DNA of 64,000 nucleotides. It comes from CBDCTM01 sp965222005. GTDB lineage: Bacteria; Bacteroidota; Bacteroidia; Chitinophagales; Saprospiraceae. Below, one piece after another: positions 51,380-61,274 of this stretch (the stretch's first letter is position 1; each line of letters opens with the position of its first letter). Position numbers and translations under genes: made by a program. The stretch covers positions 2,728,001-2,792,000 of the forward strand of contig OZ244935.1 of assembly GCA_965222005.1 (NCBI GenBank). Reading direction: 5' to 3'. The notes beneath the pieces were generated by a model. The model was not told the DNA's origin and did no database searches. It saw only the letters and a program-made list of their open reading frames with translations.

Positions 51380-53821
51380 ATGAAAAAACCAATTTATTTT
51401 GTTCTGGTCGCAGCAATTGTTTTTGCGTTTTTCTCCTGTAAAAACGATTCGTCAACTAATACTGACGACAAAATTTCTGCTGATGTTGCCAAAGAAGAAG
51501 CAACTACCCCCACAGCATATGAAGCGTCGGGCGGTATTTCTTCTCCATTCAATGCGTTGTCTCACTTGCCCGATACGAGTTTTCGTAAGGTGTTTACCAC
51601 TTATCCAGAGGCATATTATAACACATCCATCACAATAGACCGATATGAGAGTAATGACTGGATGTTGATAGTGAGGGAGGACGAAGAGCCTTCTGTTATT
51701 CATTTTACAAAGACCTATATTTTGCTGGATGCGAAATCTAAAGATGTGGTAATGGTGGAAAGGCAGAGGTACCATGATGAGGAGGATGTAGCTATGGGAC
51801 GTAGTGATAAGGACATTCCTTATAAGCTGGAACATCACCTGATCGATTTTTCGGGAAATAAACCCAACATGCAAGGAGTGGTAGAAGTAGCCAAACCTGT
51901 CAGAGTAAGGGGCGAAGTTTTACTTGAAAAAACAATGGCTAATATCAGCCATCCCATGGAGCCGCTTGCAGAACCTGCCGATTATTTGAAAGGCAGTTAT
52001 TGGCTTGAACAAGCCGGCGGTGCAATAAAAGCGACTCCTGTAACCGCATGGGTGGACCATGTGAACATTCGTTTTCAACCTAAACTAAATGGGGAGGTGA
52101 CGGACCAAGTTTCAGAAGGAACCGTTTTACCCTGGACAGGGAAAAAATCCGAAAATACCAGCACGGTAAAATTGCGCGGTAAAGAATATACGGACTACTG
52201 GTATGAGTTAGAGCCAATAGAACGCGAAATGGGATTCGGCTGGGTCTTTGGGGGTGCCATTAATAGACCCGGAGAAGCCAAAAAGGGAAGTGAGGCTGTT
52301 CCCGGAGAGGCTAAAAAAGCCAATGCGGCTGCCACCGGCACTATTCTCGATTTTCCCTATTTCGGCAAAATTGATTTGAGCACCTGGAAAAAACAAAAAA
52401 TGAAAGAGGAAGAAGCTGGTGATTTTGCTATCGAAATACAAGCTTATACCAAAGGAAACCAGATTTTGGAATATTCCAATTCTCAGAGCGAGTATAATTG
52501 GTTTGATACCTATCAATTGTACAATAAAAATAAAAAGTTGCTCAAAAAAAGAGAATTGTATTATGACAGGGGGGACAACACCCTCACCGAAACCATTGAA
52601 GATTTTACGAGCAATCCGCCAATGCGGTACAAAAGGAGTCAGAAAAACGTAGAATCGGCGGAGCCTTATACTGCAAGGGTCAAAGGAAACTGGAAAAAAG
52701 CGAGCCTTGGCACAAAGAAACAAGCACCAACCAAAGTAGCCAAAAATACCGCTCCTGCGACAGATGTCGATTTTCTCAAAGTCCATACACTTGATTTAGG
52801 TACCTGGAAATTGGAAAAGAGCGATGAGGGCTCCAGAGATGTGGGAGAATCTACTGCCTATTATTCAAAAGGAAATAGAACATTGAAAGTATATAGTTAT
52901 GGCCATGACGGGTTTTACATAACTTATACTTTGCTGGATAAGAGTGGGAAGATGCTGAAAACAAGGGAAGCTGAGTATAGTGATTCTGAACAAACATTGA
53001 GAGAATCGGTGGATGATTTTACCCTTAATCCCCAAATGAATTTTAATCGCCAGCAAAAAATTATGATAAATGATTACTTTCATAGCGATAGAGGAATAAT
53101 ACCCACAGGGAAATGGAACGAAAAGATCATAGGTTGGAATGAAAACGCCTCCCGCCCTGCGGGCAAAGGCAGCCTTGACAAGAATGCATTTGTCATCCAA
53201 CTGACCACTTTCGGCAGCCGCAAGGAATTTGAAGAAAATGTGGATGGTGTAAATGCCCGGTTAAAGGAAATAAACTTAAGTAATGTTGGCATTTATACGG
53301 GAGAAGCGGATGGGCTTACTAAAGTTTACCTATTCCATCATCCGCAAGGGAAGGATGGACCGCCCGAATTCTTTACTGCCGGTCCGCAGGCTGAGCAAGT
53401 ATTGCGGACATTAAAAGGATCTCCCTACTTTAGAAATGCCTTTCGCAGGTCGGATGTGAATAAGAGGAGTACCTACGATTACAATAGTCTTGATAATAAA
53501 TATTACCCGCTGAGACCCACCGAATATGCGGCCAGAGGGCCGGCTGTCAATACCTCCAACAGCAGTACCGGCCCATATAAAATCCAATTGGGTGTTTTCA
53601 GTGAAAGGAAAACCAAAGTGACTTTGGACCGCAGCTTTGGGTTTAGCAAATTGGGGATGAAAAACTTCGGAGATTTGCTCAGCCACGATTTTACTAACGT
53701 AAATGGAAAGGTGTATCGCAGGTATTACTACGGTTCATTTGGCAGCCATGCCGATGCCTTAGCTGATAAGCAGGCATTGGAGAGGATGTCGAACCAGAAG
53801 TTGGTAATAGTGAAAAAATAG
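51380..53821 (+). CDS. Large lipoprotein with SH3-like and SPOR-like domains
   Basis: 813 residues from ATG 51380, where MKKPIYFVLVAAIVFAFFSC gives a lipoprotein signal. The order is: N-terminal domain (about 45-205); SH3-like domain (about 215-280; TAWVDHVNIRFQPKLNGE, EMGFGWVFGGAINR); two copies of a ~90-residue repeat (KIDLSTWKKQKM.. and LDLGTWKLEKSD.., each ending DDFT/EDFT..NP.M..R.QK); and two SPOR-like modules (about 600-690 and 730-813; FVIQLTTFGSRKEFE, YKIQLGVFSERKTK). The last part parallels the preceding gene. Probably a peptidoglycan- or envelope-associated lipoprotein; role unknown. Confidence 0.75.
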   Translation: MKKPIYFVLVAAIVFAFFSCKNDSSTNTDDKISADVAKEEATTPTAYEASGGISSPFNALSHLPDTSFRKVFTTYPEAYYNTSITIDRYESNDWMLIVREDEEPSVIHFTKTYILLDAKSKDVVMVERQRYHDEEDVAMGRSDKDIPYKLEHHLIDFSGNKPNMQGVVEVAKPVRVRGEVLLEKTMANISHPMEPLAEPADYLKGSYWLEQAGGAIKATPVTAWVDHVNIRFQPKLNGEVTDQVSEGTVLPWTGKKSENTSTVKLRGKEYTDYWYELEPIEREMGFGWVFGGAINRPGEAKKGSEAVPGEAKKANAAATGTILDFPYFGKIDLSTWKKQKMKEEEAGDFAIEIQAYTKGNQILEYSNSQSEYNWFDTYQLYNKNKKLLKKRELYYDRGDNTLTETIEDFTSNPPMRYKRSQKNVESAEPYTARVKGNWKKASLGTKKQAPTKVAKNTAPATDVDFLKVHTLDLGTWKLEKSDEGSRDVGESTAYYSKGNRTLKVYSYGHDGFYITYTLLDKSGKMLKTREAEYSDSEQTLRESVDDFTLNPQMNFNRQQKIMINDYFHSDRGIIPTGKWNEKIIGWNENASRPAGKGSLDKNAFVIQLTTFGSRKEFEENVDGVNARLKEINLSNVGIYTGEADGLTKVYLFHHPQGKDGPPEFFTAGPQAEQVLRTLKGSPYFRNAFRRSDVNKRSTYDYNSLDNKYYPLRPTEYAARGPAVNTSNSSTGPYKIQLGVFSERKTKVTLDRSFGFSKLGMKNFGDLLSHDFTNVNGKVYRRYYYGSFGSHADALADKQALERMSNQKLVIVKK

Positions 53822-53852
53822 GAGTTTTTGGTCCCAGCCAAGAATTTGTATT

Positions 53853-53878
53853 GGCGAATTGTAGAAATGCAGTTCGCC
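53853..53878. other. Hairpin downstream of the large lipoprotein gene
   Basis: GGCGAA (53853-53858) and TTCGCC (53873-53878) form a short stem, with CCGG-ttttatg-CCGG following. There is no T-run. The rest of 53822-54116 holds no gene that I can see. Confidence 0.35.
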
Positions 53879-54116
53879 GGTTTTATGCCGGGGTCAGATT
53901 AGAAAATGTCTGAGAGTGAAGTTTCAGTGGATAGACCTACTAGTTTTGAACGGCACGAACGAATAGTGGCTGGAAGAGGAAATGCCCGGGCATGTATATG
54001 AATTGTTTGGTTTGGGTGTACTGTCTGACAGAGCGGATGGGTTGAGATAAAACCTTTTGCCGTTTTGCAATTTATGCAGCACCCGCCTTTCTTTTTTCAT
54101 TGCTTTATATATACTT

Positions 54117-55261
54117 TTAGACTTTGGACGAAAACGGAAGCATCTCCAACATAAATGTTAGGTCAAAATCCCGGATAGATTCGAAGTCTTTTATGCGACT
54201 TTCTTGTTATTGCGCTTATTAGAGGTCTTTTTTACGACCTTATATCGAGTTCTTTGAATTTGTGTTTCGCCTTTTTGTCTCGGCCTACCTTTTTTGGACT
54301 TTAGCGGTTTGAATGGGTTTTGTTCAAAAGTCAAAAAAAGTGATTCGGCAGCATGCCATGTCTGTGCAATAGACAATCTATGTCCGCTGTCAGGCTGTTG
54401 ATTTTGGGGTAGGTACTTTCGCCATTCTCTTGGACGAAAGTCCGCTTCGTCACTTGCGATGTAAAGTAGCCAAACAGTTAGTTGATAAATCAACAACCAA
54501 TTGTCAAAATGTTCTAGTACAGGAGTTTGCAGTTTATCAATCATCAACCGTTGCTTGGCAAATCGAAGACTTGGTTCGATATCATAACGTTTACGATAAG
54601 TATGATATCCTTCGGGAGTGGTTACTTCATTTTTCCGTTTACCGCTAAGAGCTACAAACATGTCTCGACTAAATATCGCTTTTCCCGTTTCAGCATCCCG
54701 AACTTTAACAGCTAAAATGTCCATTGGCTTGTCTTTCATGTTGTGGCCATTTTTAGATCGAATCAGCATATTGTTCCATCGGAATATTTGAACAACAATC
54801 TTTCTACCTTTTTTTGTTGTTGCCTCCAGCTCAAAAAAATCGTTATGAGGAACTTCAAAAATAGATTGTTGATATACTGTATAGGGCTGTTTTGTTTTAG
54901 GATGCTTTTTGTAGCTTTTGTTCCTGCTCTCTGAAATCAGGTAAAGTTTTTGATTGTAAATTTTGGGTGCTCCTTTACTTTGGATCGAAGGGGCTTTACC
55001 TGTACCAGTCCATACCTTCATGCCTGATTTTAAGCGGGCAATACTGACCAGATCATCATATTTAAATGCCTCGGCCAAATAAGCACCATTGCCGTATTTA
55101 CTATCTAATGTATTGAGGCATAGCTTCTGGCCCAAATCCAAGTGAGGATGGTTGAGCAATTCTTCCAGTTGCTCCAACGCTGTTTGAGAAGCGGTTTTGT
55201 TGATCGCAACACGGGATATACTAAAACACGGGATATACTAAAAGGTAAACTCCAATTGGTA
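54117..55261 (-). mobile_element. Insertion sequence copy 2, truncated, 1145 bp
   Basis: Same left end as copy 1 (TTAGACTTTGGACGAAAA). It matches copy 1 up to the equivalent of 41763, then stops exactly where the copy 3 inverted repeat begins. A 17-bp tandem duplication of AACACGGGATATACTAA lies near 55203-55236. The left flank carries ATATACTT (54109-54116), identical to the right flank of copy 3, so copies 2 and 3 share one pair of target duplications. Confidence 0.9.
54191..55177 (-). pseudogene. Transposase of IS copy 2, broken
   Basis: Retains about 328 C-terminal residues of the 497-residue transposase, including the second Asp and the Glu. The first ~170 residues are missing, and the 17-bp duplication shifts the frame before the break, so the first Asp (LLQTDTTP) is lost. 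It cannot encode an active enzyme. Confidence 0.92.
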
Positions 55262-56892
55262 TTAGACTTTGGACGAAAAAGATGTCGATTATGAAAAAGG
55301 CAGAACAGCGATTATCTTGTTTTTATGCAAACAATAACAAGAAGCAATCTGTTCTGCCATGAAATTTTATATTCAAAGATACGTCGTAGTCGAGCAACGA
55401 CCAATTTAATCATGGCATTATCCTCGTATAAAGGAGCAAAATCTCCGACTGAATTAAGTCTTTCGCCTCTGTACCATTATAAGTATGGTAGTATAAGTAA
55501 GGTAGTAAGTAACCTTTCGCGGAATGAAGAAGAGTATGGTAAAGTTCGAAAATTCTTTCAATCGCTCTGTTATGCTTATTATTCACCAGCAGTGGAAGAC
55601 ACAGGTCGAGTATTATTACAAACCGATACTACACCAATACAAAAGCCCCATTCGGACACACTGGAAGGTCGAACCTATATAGCTATACCAAACAATGTGA
55701 TCAAGGGCAACAAACCGTTGGGTATTGGCTATGAAGTATCCCTTATTAATTTATCCGATGGAGGTACCAATTGGAGTTTACCTCTTAGTATATCCCGTGT
55801 TGCGATCAACAAAACCGCTTCTCAAACAGCGTTGGAGCAACTGGAAGAATTGCTCAACCATCCTCACTTGGATTTGGGCCAGAAGCTATGCCTCAATACA
55901 TTAGATAGTAAATACGGCAATGGTGCTTATTTGGCCGAGGCATTTAAATATGATGATCTGGTCAGTATTGCCCGCTTAAAATCAGGCATGAAGGTATGGA
56001 CTGGTACAGGTAAAGCCCCTTCGATCCAAAGTAAAGGAGCACCCAAAATTTACAATCAAAAACTTTACCTGATTTCAGAGAGCAGGAACAAAAGCTACAA
56101 AAAGCATCCTAAAACAAAACAGCCCTATACAGTATATCAACAATCTATTTTTGAAGTTCCTCATAACGATTTTTTTGAGCTGGAGGCAACAACAAAAAAA
56201 GGTAGAAAGATTGTTGTTCAAATATTCCGATGGAACAATATGCTGATTCGATCTAAAAATGGCCACAACATGAAAGACAAGCCAATGGACATTTTAGCTG
56301 TTAAAGTTCGGGATGCTGAAACGGGAAAAGCGATATTTAGTCGAGACATGTTTGTAGCTCTTAGCGGTAAACGGAAAAATGAAGTAACCACTCCCGAAGG
56401 ATATCATACTTATCGTAAACGTTATGATATCGAACCAAGTCTTCGATTTGCCAAGCAACGGTTGATGATTGATAAACTGCAAACTCCTGTACTAGAACAT
56501 TTTGACAATTGGTTGTTGATTTATCAACTAACTGTTTGGCTACTTTACATCGCAAGTGACGAAGCGGACTTTCGTCCAAGAGAATGGCGAAAGTACCTAC
56601 CCCAAAATCAACAGCCTGACAGCGGACATAGATTGTCTATTGCACAGACATGGCATGCTGCCGAATCACTTTTTTTGACTTTTGAACAAAACCCATTCAA
56701 ACCGCTAAAGTCCAAAAAAGGTAGGCCGAGACAAAAAGGCGAAACACAAATTCAAAGAACTCGATATAAGGTCGTAAAAAAGACCTCTAATAAGCGCAAT
56801 AACAAGAAAGTCGCATAAAAGACTTCGAATCTATCCGGGATTTTGACCTAACATTTATGTTGGAGATGCTTCCGTTTTCGTCCAAAGTCTAA
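55262..56892 (+). mobile_element. Insertion sequence copy 3, complete, 1631 bp
   Basis: Both 18-bp inverted repeats are intact, with the transposase rightwards, opposite to copy 2. The right flank is ATATACTT (56893-56900); the left flank is copy 2 sequence with no matching 8-bp repeat. Its sequence is practically identical to copy 1. Confidence 0.93.
55325..56818 (+). CDS. DDE transposase of IS copy 3
   Basis: 497 residues, identical to the copy 1 transposase, with intact catalytic candidates (DTTP, LDSKYGN, YDIEPSLRF). It is therefore a possible source of activity for all copies, including the truncated copy 2, which keeps one terminal repeat. Confidence 0.92.
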   Translation: MQTITRSNLFCHEILYSKIRRSRATTNLIMALSSYKGAKSPTELSLSPLYHYKYGSISKVVSNLSRNEEEYGKVRKFFQSLCYAYYSPAVEDTGRVLLQTDTTPIQKPHSDTLEGRTYIAIPNNVIKGNKPLGIGYEVSLINLSDGGTNWSLPLSISRVAINKTASQTALEQLEELLNHPHLDLGQKLCLNTLDSKYGNGAYLAEAFKYDDLVSIARLKSGMKVWTGTGKAPSIQSKGAPKIYNQKLYLISESRNKSYKKHPKTKQPYTVYQQSIFEVPHNDFFELEATTKKGRKIVVQIFRWNNMLIRSKNGHNMKDKPMDILAVKVRDAETGKAIFSRDMFVALSGKRKNEVTTPEGYHTYRKRYDIEPSLRFAKQRLMIDKLQTPVLEHFDNWLLIYQLTVWLLYIASDEADFRPREWRKYLPQNQQPDSGHRLSIAQTWHAAESLFLTFEQNPFKPLKSKKGRPRQKGETQIQRTRYKVVKKTSNKRNNKKVA

Positions 56893-56951
56893 ATATACTT
56901 CAAACCGCCAAGTTTTGTGTGTATGCACAAGACTTGGCAAAGTGCGGTATA
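56893..56951. repeat. 59-nt hairpin repeat, copy B
   Basis: About 85% identical to 40147-40205. The stem GCCAAGTTTTGTG pairs with CACAAGACTTGGC (one G-U) around a TGTATG loop. The IS inserted exactly at its first eight bases, which became the target duplication ATATACTT. The remaining ~165 nt to the next gene show nothing else. Confidence 0.6.
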
Positions 56952-57115
56952 AAAGAGTACCAGTCTTTCAAATCTACTAAACGCATATATATTGCGCAGG
57001 ACATGAGTTTCAACCAATCCTTAGCATGATATTTGAAGCCAAAAAGGGTTGATTCCATGTGTTTTTTGGCCAAATAATGGCAATGCATATCAGATATGTC
57101 CAAAAAATATTCAAT

Positions 57116-59623
57116 ATGAGAGTAATCTTGCCACTTTTGTATTCAATTCTGGCTTGCATATCTGTGGCAAATGCACAAAATATTGGAATATTGGCAGACA
57201 GCAACAAGCAAAAAGATCACTTGGCCGCAAAGCGGGTGACTATTATTGGGAAAGTAGTAGATAGTGAATCTGAGATTCCTTTGGAATACAGCACTATAAC
57301 ACTCTATTCCCCTGACGATAGTTTAGTAGTAACCGGGGGGCTGTCCAATAAAGATGGCCACTTTTCATTGATAGCCTACATCAATAAGTTTTCCTTGAAA
57401 ATAGAGTTTATCGCTTACCGGCCCAAAATTATTAGTGATATTACCCTTTCGGAAAAACAGGATATCCTGGATTTGGGAATTATTGAATTGGAGCCCTCTG
57501 CCGAGTTGCTAAATGAGGTGGAAGTCCGGGCTGAGAAAAGTTCAGTGATGATGAGCCTTGACAAGCGAGTATTTAATGTGGGTAAGGACTTGGTGAGTCA
57601 AGGCGGTACAGCCGAAGACATATTGAGGAATGTCCCGGGCGTTTGGGTGGACATTGAAGGAAATGTCAGCCTTAGGAGTAATGGAAGTGTGCGCGTTTTA
57701 GTCAATGGGCAAACATCTCTGTTGATTTGCGGTGAAAATTCAGAAGGGCTTCGGCAAATCCAAGCCAACACTATCGATCGTATTGAAGTAATAACCAACC
57801 CTTCGGCAAGATATGAAGCCGAAGGCATGGCAGGAATTATCAATATTGTCATGAAAAAAAATGAGGATATTGGGCTGAATGGATCGGTTAGCTCAAATGT
57901 CGGGCGTCCTGACAATTATGGAATAGGGGTTAATATGAATTACAGAAAGGATAGGATGAACCTTTTTGCCGGCATAGGGGCCTGGTATGTGCACAGACCC
58001 GGAACGGGCAATTACAGGAATAGGTTTTTTAACAGTGAAACACCGGATAGCACTTTGTTCTCCCACATGGATAGAACGCATAAAAGGAGCGGTATGCCGA
58101 TTAATCTTAAAATAGGAGCAGACTATTATTTAAGCCCTGAAAACACCCTTACCACTTCTTTTTATTATCGAACCAATAAGGATAAAAACATTTCTCAGCT
58201 TCTTTATACAGATGCATTTGGTTCCATTGACAATGTTCATCTGATTACGAAAAGGCTGGAACATGAAACAGGAAAAGAAGACAATTTGAATTGTTTTTTA
58301 AGGCACAGGAAATTGTTCTCAAAAGAAGAGCATCAATTGACCACAGATATTCGATATGAAACAGAACTGGAGAATGAAACTTCTGTGTATGAGGAAAGTT
58401 ATTTTGATGGCGAGAAAAATCTATTGGATACGTTTGAGTTTAACCAAATAACTAATAATAAATCAGCTAGCAAATTGCTGGTGGCAAAATCGGATTATAT
58501 TTTGCCATTTGGGGAAGAGTCCAAGTTTGAGGGGGGCTTCCAGAGTTCCTTTCGAACTATCACGGATAAATACAGTTTAAAGAATATTATTGACAACATT
58601 GAAACCCTCGATTCAAATTTTATTAATGATTTCAAGTATCAGGAGATCATCCATGCTGTTTATGCTGACATAGGGGGAGAAGTGGGTGAGTTTTCATTTC
58701 AAGCTGGGATTCGGGCAGAATATTCAGATGTTGAATCAGAATTGGCAGCTAAAGATGAAACGACGATCAGCAAGTATTTGAATTTTTTCCCAAGTGCTTT
58801 TATAGGGTATAACCTACCTAATGACAATGGTATTCAATTAAGTTATAGCCGCCGCATTGAACGCCCTGCTTTTTTGGATTTAACTCCGTTTTTTACTTTG
58901 AGAGACCGTCGGAACATTTGGAGAGGCAACCCAAACATTCGTCCGGAATTCACCCATGCGATTGAGTTAGGATATATCAAATATTGGGATAGGGGGGCTC
59001 TGAGTAGTATAGCTTATTTTCGACAAACGGATGATGTAATCAAGCGGATACAAAGAGTAGATGATAGGTTTCCCGAAACGACTATTACTCAAGCTGAGAA
59101 TTTAAGGATTAAGAAGAATTTCGGTATTGAGTTTACTTATTCTTTTAAATGTTCTGATTGGTGGCGCTTAAATGGTGATATGAATTTCTTTCATTCCTTT
59201 TCTGAAGGAACCTATCAACATCAAGGCGCGGAGATTTATGTGGGTGGCAAATCTCTTTCTTTGACCTCAAAAACTATTTCCCGGGTTACTTTGTGGAAAA
59301 AATTAAATACTCAGATGACCCTGCATTACTCTGCTCCCCGGAGGACTACGCAGGGAGTGAATCAATCGACTTTTGCTATGGATTTTGCCACCAGTATAGA
59401 TTTGCTTAAAAACAATGGTACCGTCACTTTAAATATTAGTGATGTGTTTAATTCTCGCCGCCGCCGTTCTTTTTCCGAGGACGATACATTCTATTCTGAA
59501 GATAATTTTTTGTGGCAATCACGAGCAATTGTCCTTTCTTTTCATTATCGAATTAATCAGCATAAAAAGCAGAGCCAGATTTATTCTAGCCCAATCAGAG
59601 ACAATGATGAAGAAAGGTTTTGA
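57116..59623 (+). CDS. TonB-dependent outer-membrane beta-barrel protein, second copy
   Basis: 835 residues from ATG 57116, which gives a clean signal peptide (MRVILPLLYSILACISVANA); upstream ATG/GTG options only add polar residues. A carboxypeptidase-regulatory-like domain (TIIGKVVDSESEIPLEYST), a plug domain (LDKRVFNVGKDLVSQGG, VRVLVNGQTS, IDRIEVITNPSARYEAEG) and a long barrel follow. It is a diverged paralogue of 17906-20377 with a more A/T-rich coding sequence. Like that gene it lacks a SusD partner. The IS pair and a hairpin repeat lie directly upstream. Confidence 0.87.
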   Translation: MRVILPLLYSILACISVANAQNIGILADSNKQKDHLAAKRVTIIGKVVDSESEIPLEYSTITLYSPDDSLVVTGGLSNKDGHFSLIAYINKFSLKIEFIAYRPKIISDITLSEKQDILDLGIIELEPSAELLNEVEVRAEKSSVMMSLDKRVFNVGKDLVSQGGTAEDILRNVPGVWVDIEGNVSLRSNGSVRVLVNGQTSLLICGENSEGLRQIQANTIDRIEVITNPSARYEAEGMAGIINIVMKKNEDIGLNGSVSSNVGRPDNYGIGVNMNYRKDRMNLFAGIGAWYVHRPGTGNYRNRFFNSETPDSTLFSHMDRTHKRSGMPINLKIGADYYLSPENTLTTSFYYRTNKDKNISQLLYTDAFGSIDNVHLITKRLEHETGKEDNLNCFLRHRKLFSKEEHQLTTDIRYETELENETSVYEESYFDGEKNLLDTFEFNQITNNKSASKLLVAKSDYILPFGEESKFEGGFQSSFRTITDKYSLKNIIDNIETLDSNFINDFKYQEIIHAVYADIGGEVGEFSFQAGIRAEYSDVESELAAKDETTISKYLNFFPSAFIGYNLPNDNGIQLSYSRRIERPAFLDLTPFFTLRDRRNIWRGNPNIRPEFTHAIELGYIKYWDRGALSSIAYFRQTDDVIKRIQRVDDRFPETTITQAENLRIKKNFGIEFTYSFKCSDWWRLNGDMNFFHSFSEGTYQHQGAEIYVGGKSLSLTSKTISRVTLWKKLNTQMTLHYSAPRRTTQGVNQSTFAMDFATSIDLLKNNGTVTLNISDVFNSRRRRSFSEDDTFYSEDNFLWQSRAIVLSFHYRINQHKKQSQIYSSPIRDNDEERF

Positions 59624-59667
59624 CCTATATGGCTACCACAATATTTGTGGGAAAAAAGGCTATGCAA

Positions 59668-60002
59668 TCAACCCAAAGAAAGTACACCGCTTCGAGAATC
59701 GGGCCTTTTAAGCCGAATTAGGGTAGTTTCCCCGTCCGCCTGCATCCGCTCCATGAGGTTGAGGACAATGTTGATGCCCTCGAGCTACCGTCCTTCGTCC
59801 ATTTGTCAAAAGAATAACAGACGGCTGTTCACGGCGGGAACTGGCTGTTGAGGTTGCGCCATTGGCCCCCCCGGCCGGGTTATCCACAGAATGGCATCGA
59901 AGACGTCACGCAAATCTATGTCCCGTTTTGTTTGCCAATCCACAGACAGTTTTATAACTTCCCACTGCGCTTATCGGTGAGGCGTTCATATTGTGCTTGC
60001 AT
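59668..60002 (-). pseudogene. Decayed IS5-type transposase fragment
   Basis: Read on the minus strand from ATG 60002: MQAQYERLTDK, then after a frameshift WEVIKLSVDW..DLRDVFDAILWITR, a second shift QWRNLNSQFPP-stop-TAVCYSFDKWTKDG, then LEGINIVLNLMERMQADGET. This is the N-terminal half of an IS5-family (DUF4096-type) transposase with at least two frameshifts and one internal stop, and the catalytic C-terminal half missing. It fills most of the gap 59624-60117. No terminal repeats were found. Confidence 0.8.
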
Positions 60003-60117
60003 AGCTCATTGGTTTGGTCGCTAAGCAGATGCACCGATGTCCACTTTTTCAAAGGGCTCGAAAATCCAAGCCAGCTCTAAAAGGTAGTATTACATAACAG
60101 AAGTAAAATCAAAAATC

Positions 60118-61155
60118 ATGAAATTAAAAATAGCTGAATACAATGTAGAGTGGATGAAAAATCTATTTGTCAACGGAGAGCCTATAAACGCCCCTCCTCC
60201 AGCAGATGAACCTGAATCTTCATGGAGTGAAGATGAAAAGAAAACTGTAAGAAGCTTGCGGCTGGCAAGTGTCCTTTCCTATATTGATGCGGATCTAATT
60301 GCCATAGTTGAAGGACCAGATACTTTAGTGAATGGAAATAAAACAGCAAAAGGCCAATTGGAAAAATGGATCAATGAATTTAGTGTATTACCCGCTCGAA
60401 ATTATAAGGCAATAGAGGGGTTTACATCCAATGGGCAACAGGAAATATGTGCAATTTACGATTCAGATAAATTAACAGTGGAACATACACCCGAGTCGGA
60501 AAATAAATTCGATGAAATATTCATAGCTGATACCCTTGAAAAAAGTATAAAAGAACAATATGAGCATTGGAGACCTCCTTTAGAATTAACAGTGACGGAA
60601 AAACAAAATCAGGAAAAGCTGTTTAAAATGATTGTAGTACATGCTAAGTCTAAAGGAATCTTTAGCAATGTGGACTATGCCAGGTATGAACATTTATCTG
60701 AATTGAATAGAAGAAAATTATATGCTGAATGTATGCATATAAGAAAAAGGGTGGATCAATGGCTAAAGGATGGAGATAATGTAATTGTGGCTGGTGATAT
60801 AAACGATGGAATAGGAAGCGATTTTTATGAAAACCGGCTAGGAAAGAGCGCCATAGAGCTCCTGCTAGGCAGCGTATATGAACCGGGATTGATACTAAAA
60901 AGCGCTTTGGGAAAACCGAAATTAGGTAAATATGGATTTTCTCCAAGCTCAAGTTTGTTTACAGACACTATTACAAAAAATTGGTTTACAGTACTAATAG
61001 ACCACATCCTGATAAGCCAAAAGATTAAACTGGAAGATAGCGGAGTATTAAATCCGTACTCAAAACCATATAAAACAGATTTGTCCAGCGAAATGAAAGA
61101 GGCATTAAAAAAAGCCTCAGATCATTTTCCCGTATTTGCTGAAATAGAAGTGTGA
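60118..61155 (+). CDS. Endonuclease/exonuclease/phosphatase family protein
   Basis: 345 residues, no signal peptide. Family motifs: KIAEYNVEWM (start strand, Asn), LIAIVEGPD (metal-binding Glu), NVIVAGDINDG (GDxN), IDHILIS and SDHFPVFAEIE (catalytic Asp-His). These proteins are divalent-metal phosphodiesterases or nucleases with varied substrates; the substrate here cannot be predicted. It lies just after a transposase remnant, which raises the chance of lateral origin, and its A/T-rich coding sequence also differs from the GC-richer barrel gene downstream. Confidence 0.85.
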   Translation: MKLKIAEYNVEWMKNLFVNGEPINAPPPADEPESSWSEDEKKTVRSLRLASVLSYIDADLIAIVEGPDTLVNGNKTAKGQLEKWINEFSVLPARNYKAIEGFTSNGQQEICAIYDSDKLTVEHTPESENKFDEIFIADTLEKSIKEQYEHWRPPLELTVTEKQNQEKLFKMIVVHAKSKGIFSNVDYARYEHLSELNRRKLYAECMHIRKRVDQWLKDGDNVIVAGDINDGIGSDFYENRLGKSAIELLLGSVYEPGLILKSALGKPKLGKYGFSPSSSLFTDTITKNWFTVLIDHILISQKIKLEDSGVLNPYSKPYKTDLSSEMKEALKKASDHFPVFAEIEV

Positions 61156-61202
61156 TTTTTGCCAAAAAAAAACAAGGCGGTATAGTACAGAACAAAACCT
61201 GT

Positions 61203-61240
61203 CCGTCTGCCTGGCAGGCGGGTCGGGCAAGAACAGCCCG
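61203..61240. other. Two GC-rich hairpins between convergent genes
   Basis: CCGTCTGC-CTG-GCAGGCGG (61203-61221) and CGGGC-aagaaca-GCCCG (61224-61240) lie between convergent ends at 61155 and 61275. They could act as a two-way terminator or a REP-like element. No T-run. Confidence 0.5.
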
Positions 61241-61274
61241 AAGGCTAAAATCCTGACAGGCTCTAAAATCCAGC

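Noticed and set aside
40636..56892. Composite transposon carrying 42-54 kb between IS copies
   Set aside because: Each side has its own distinct 8-bp target duplication (ATTATTCT and ATATACTT), so the copies inserted independently.
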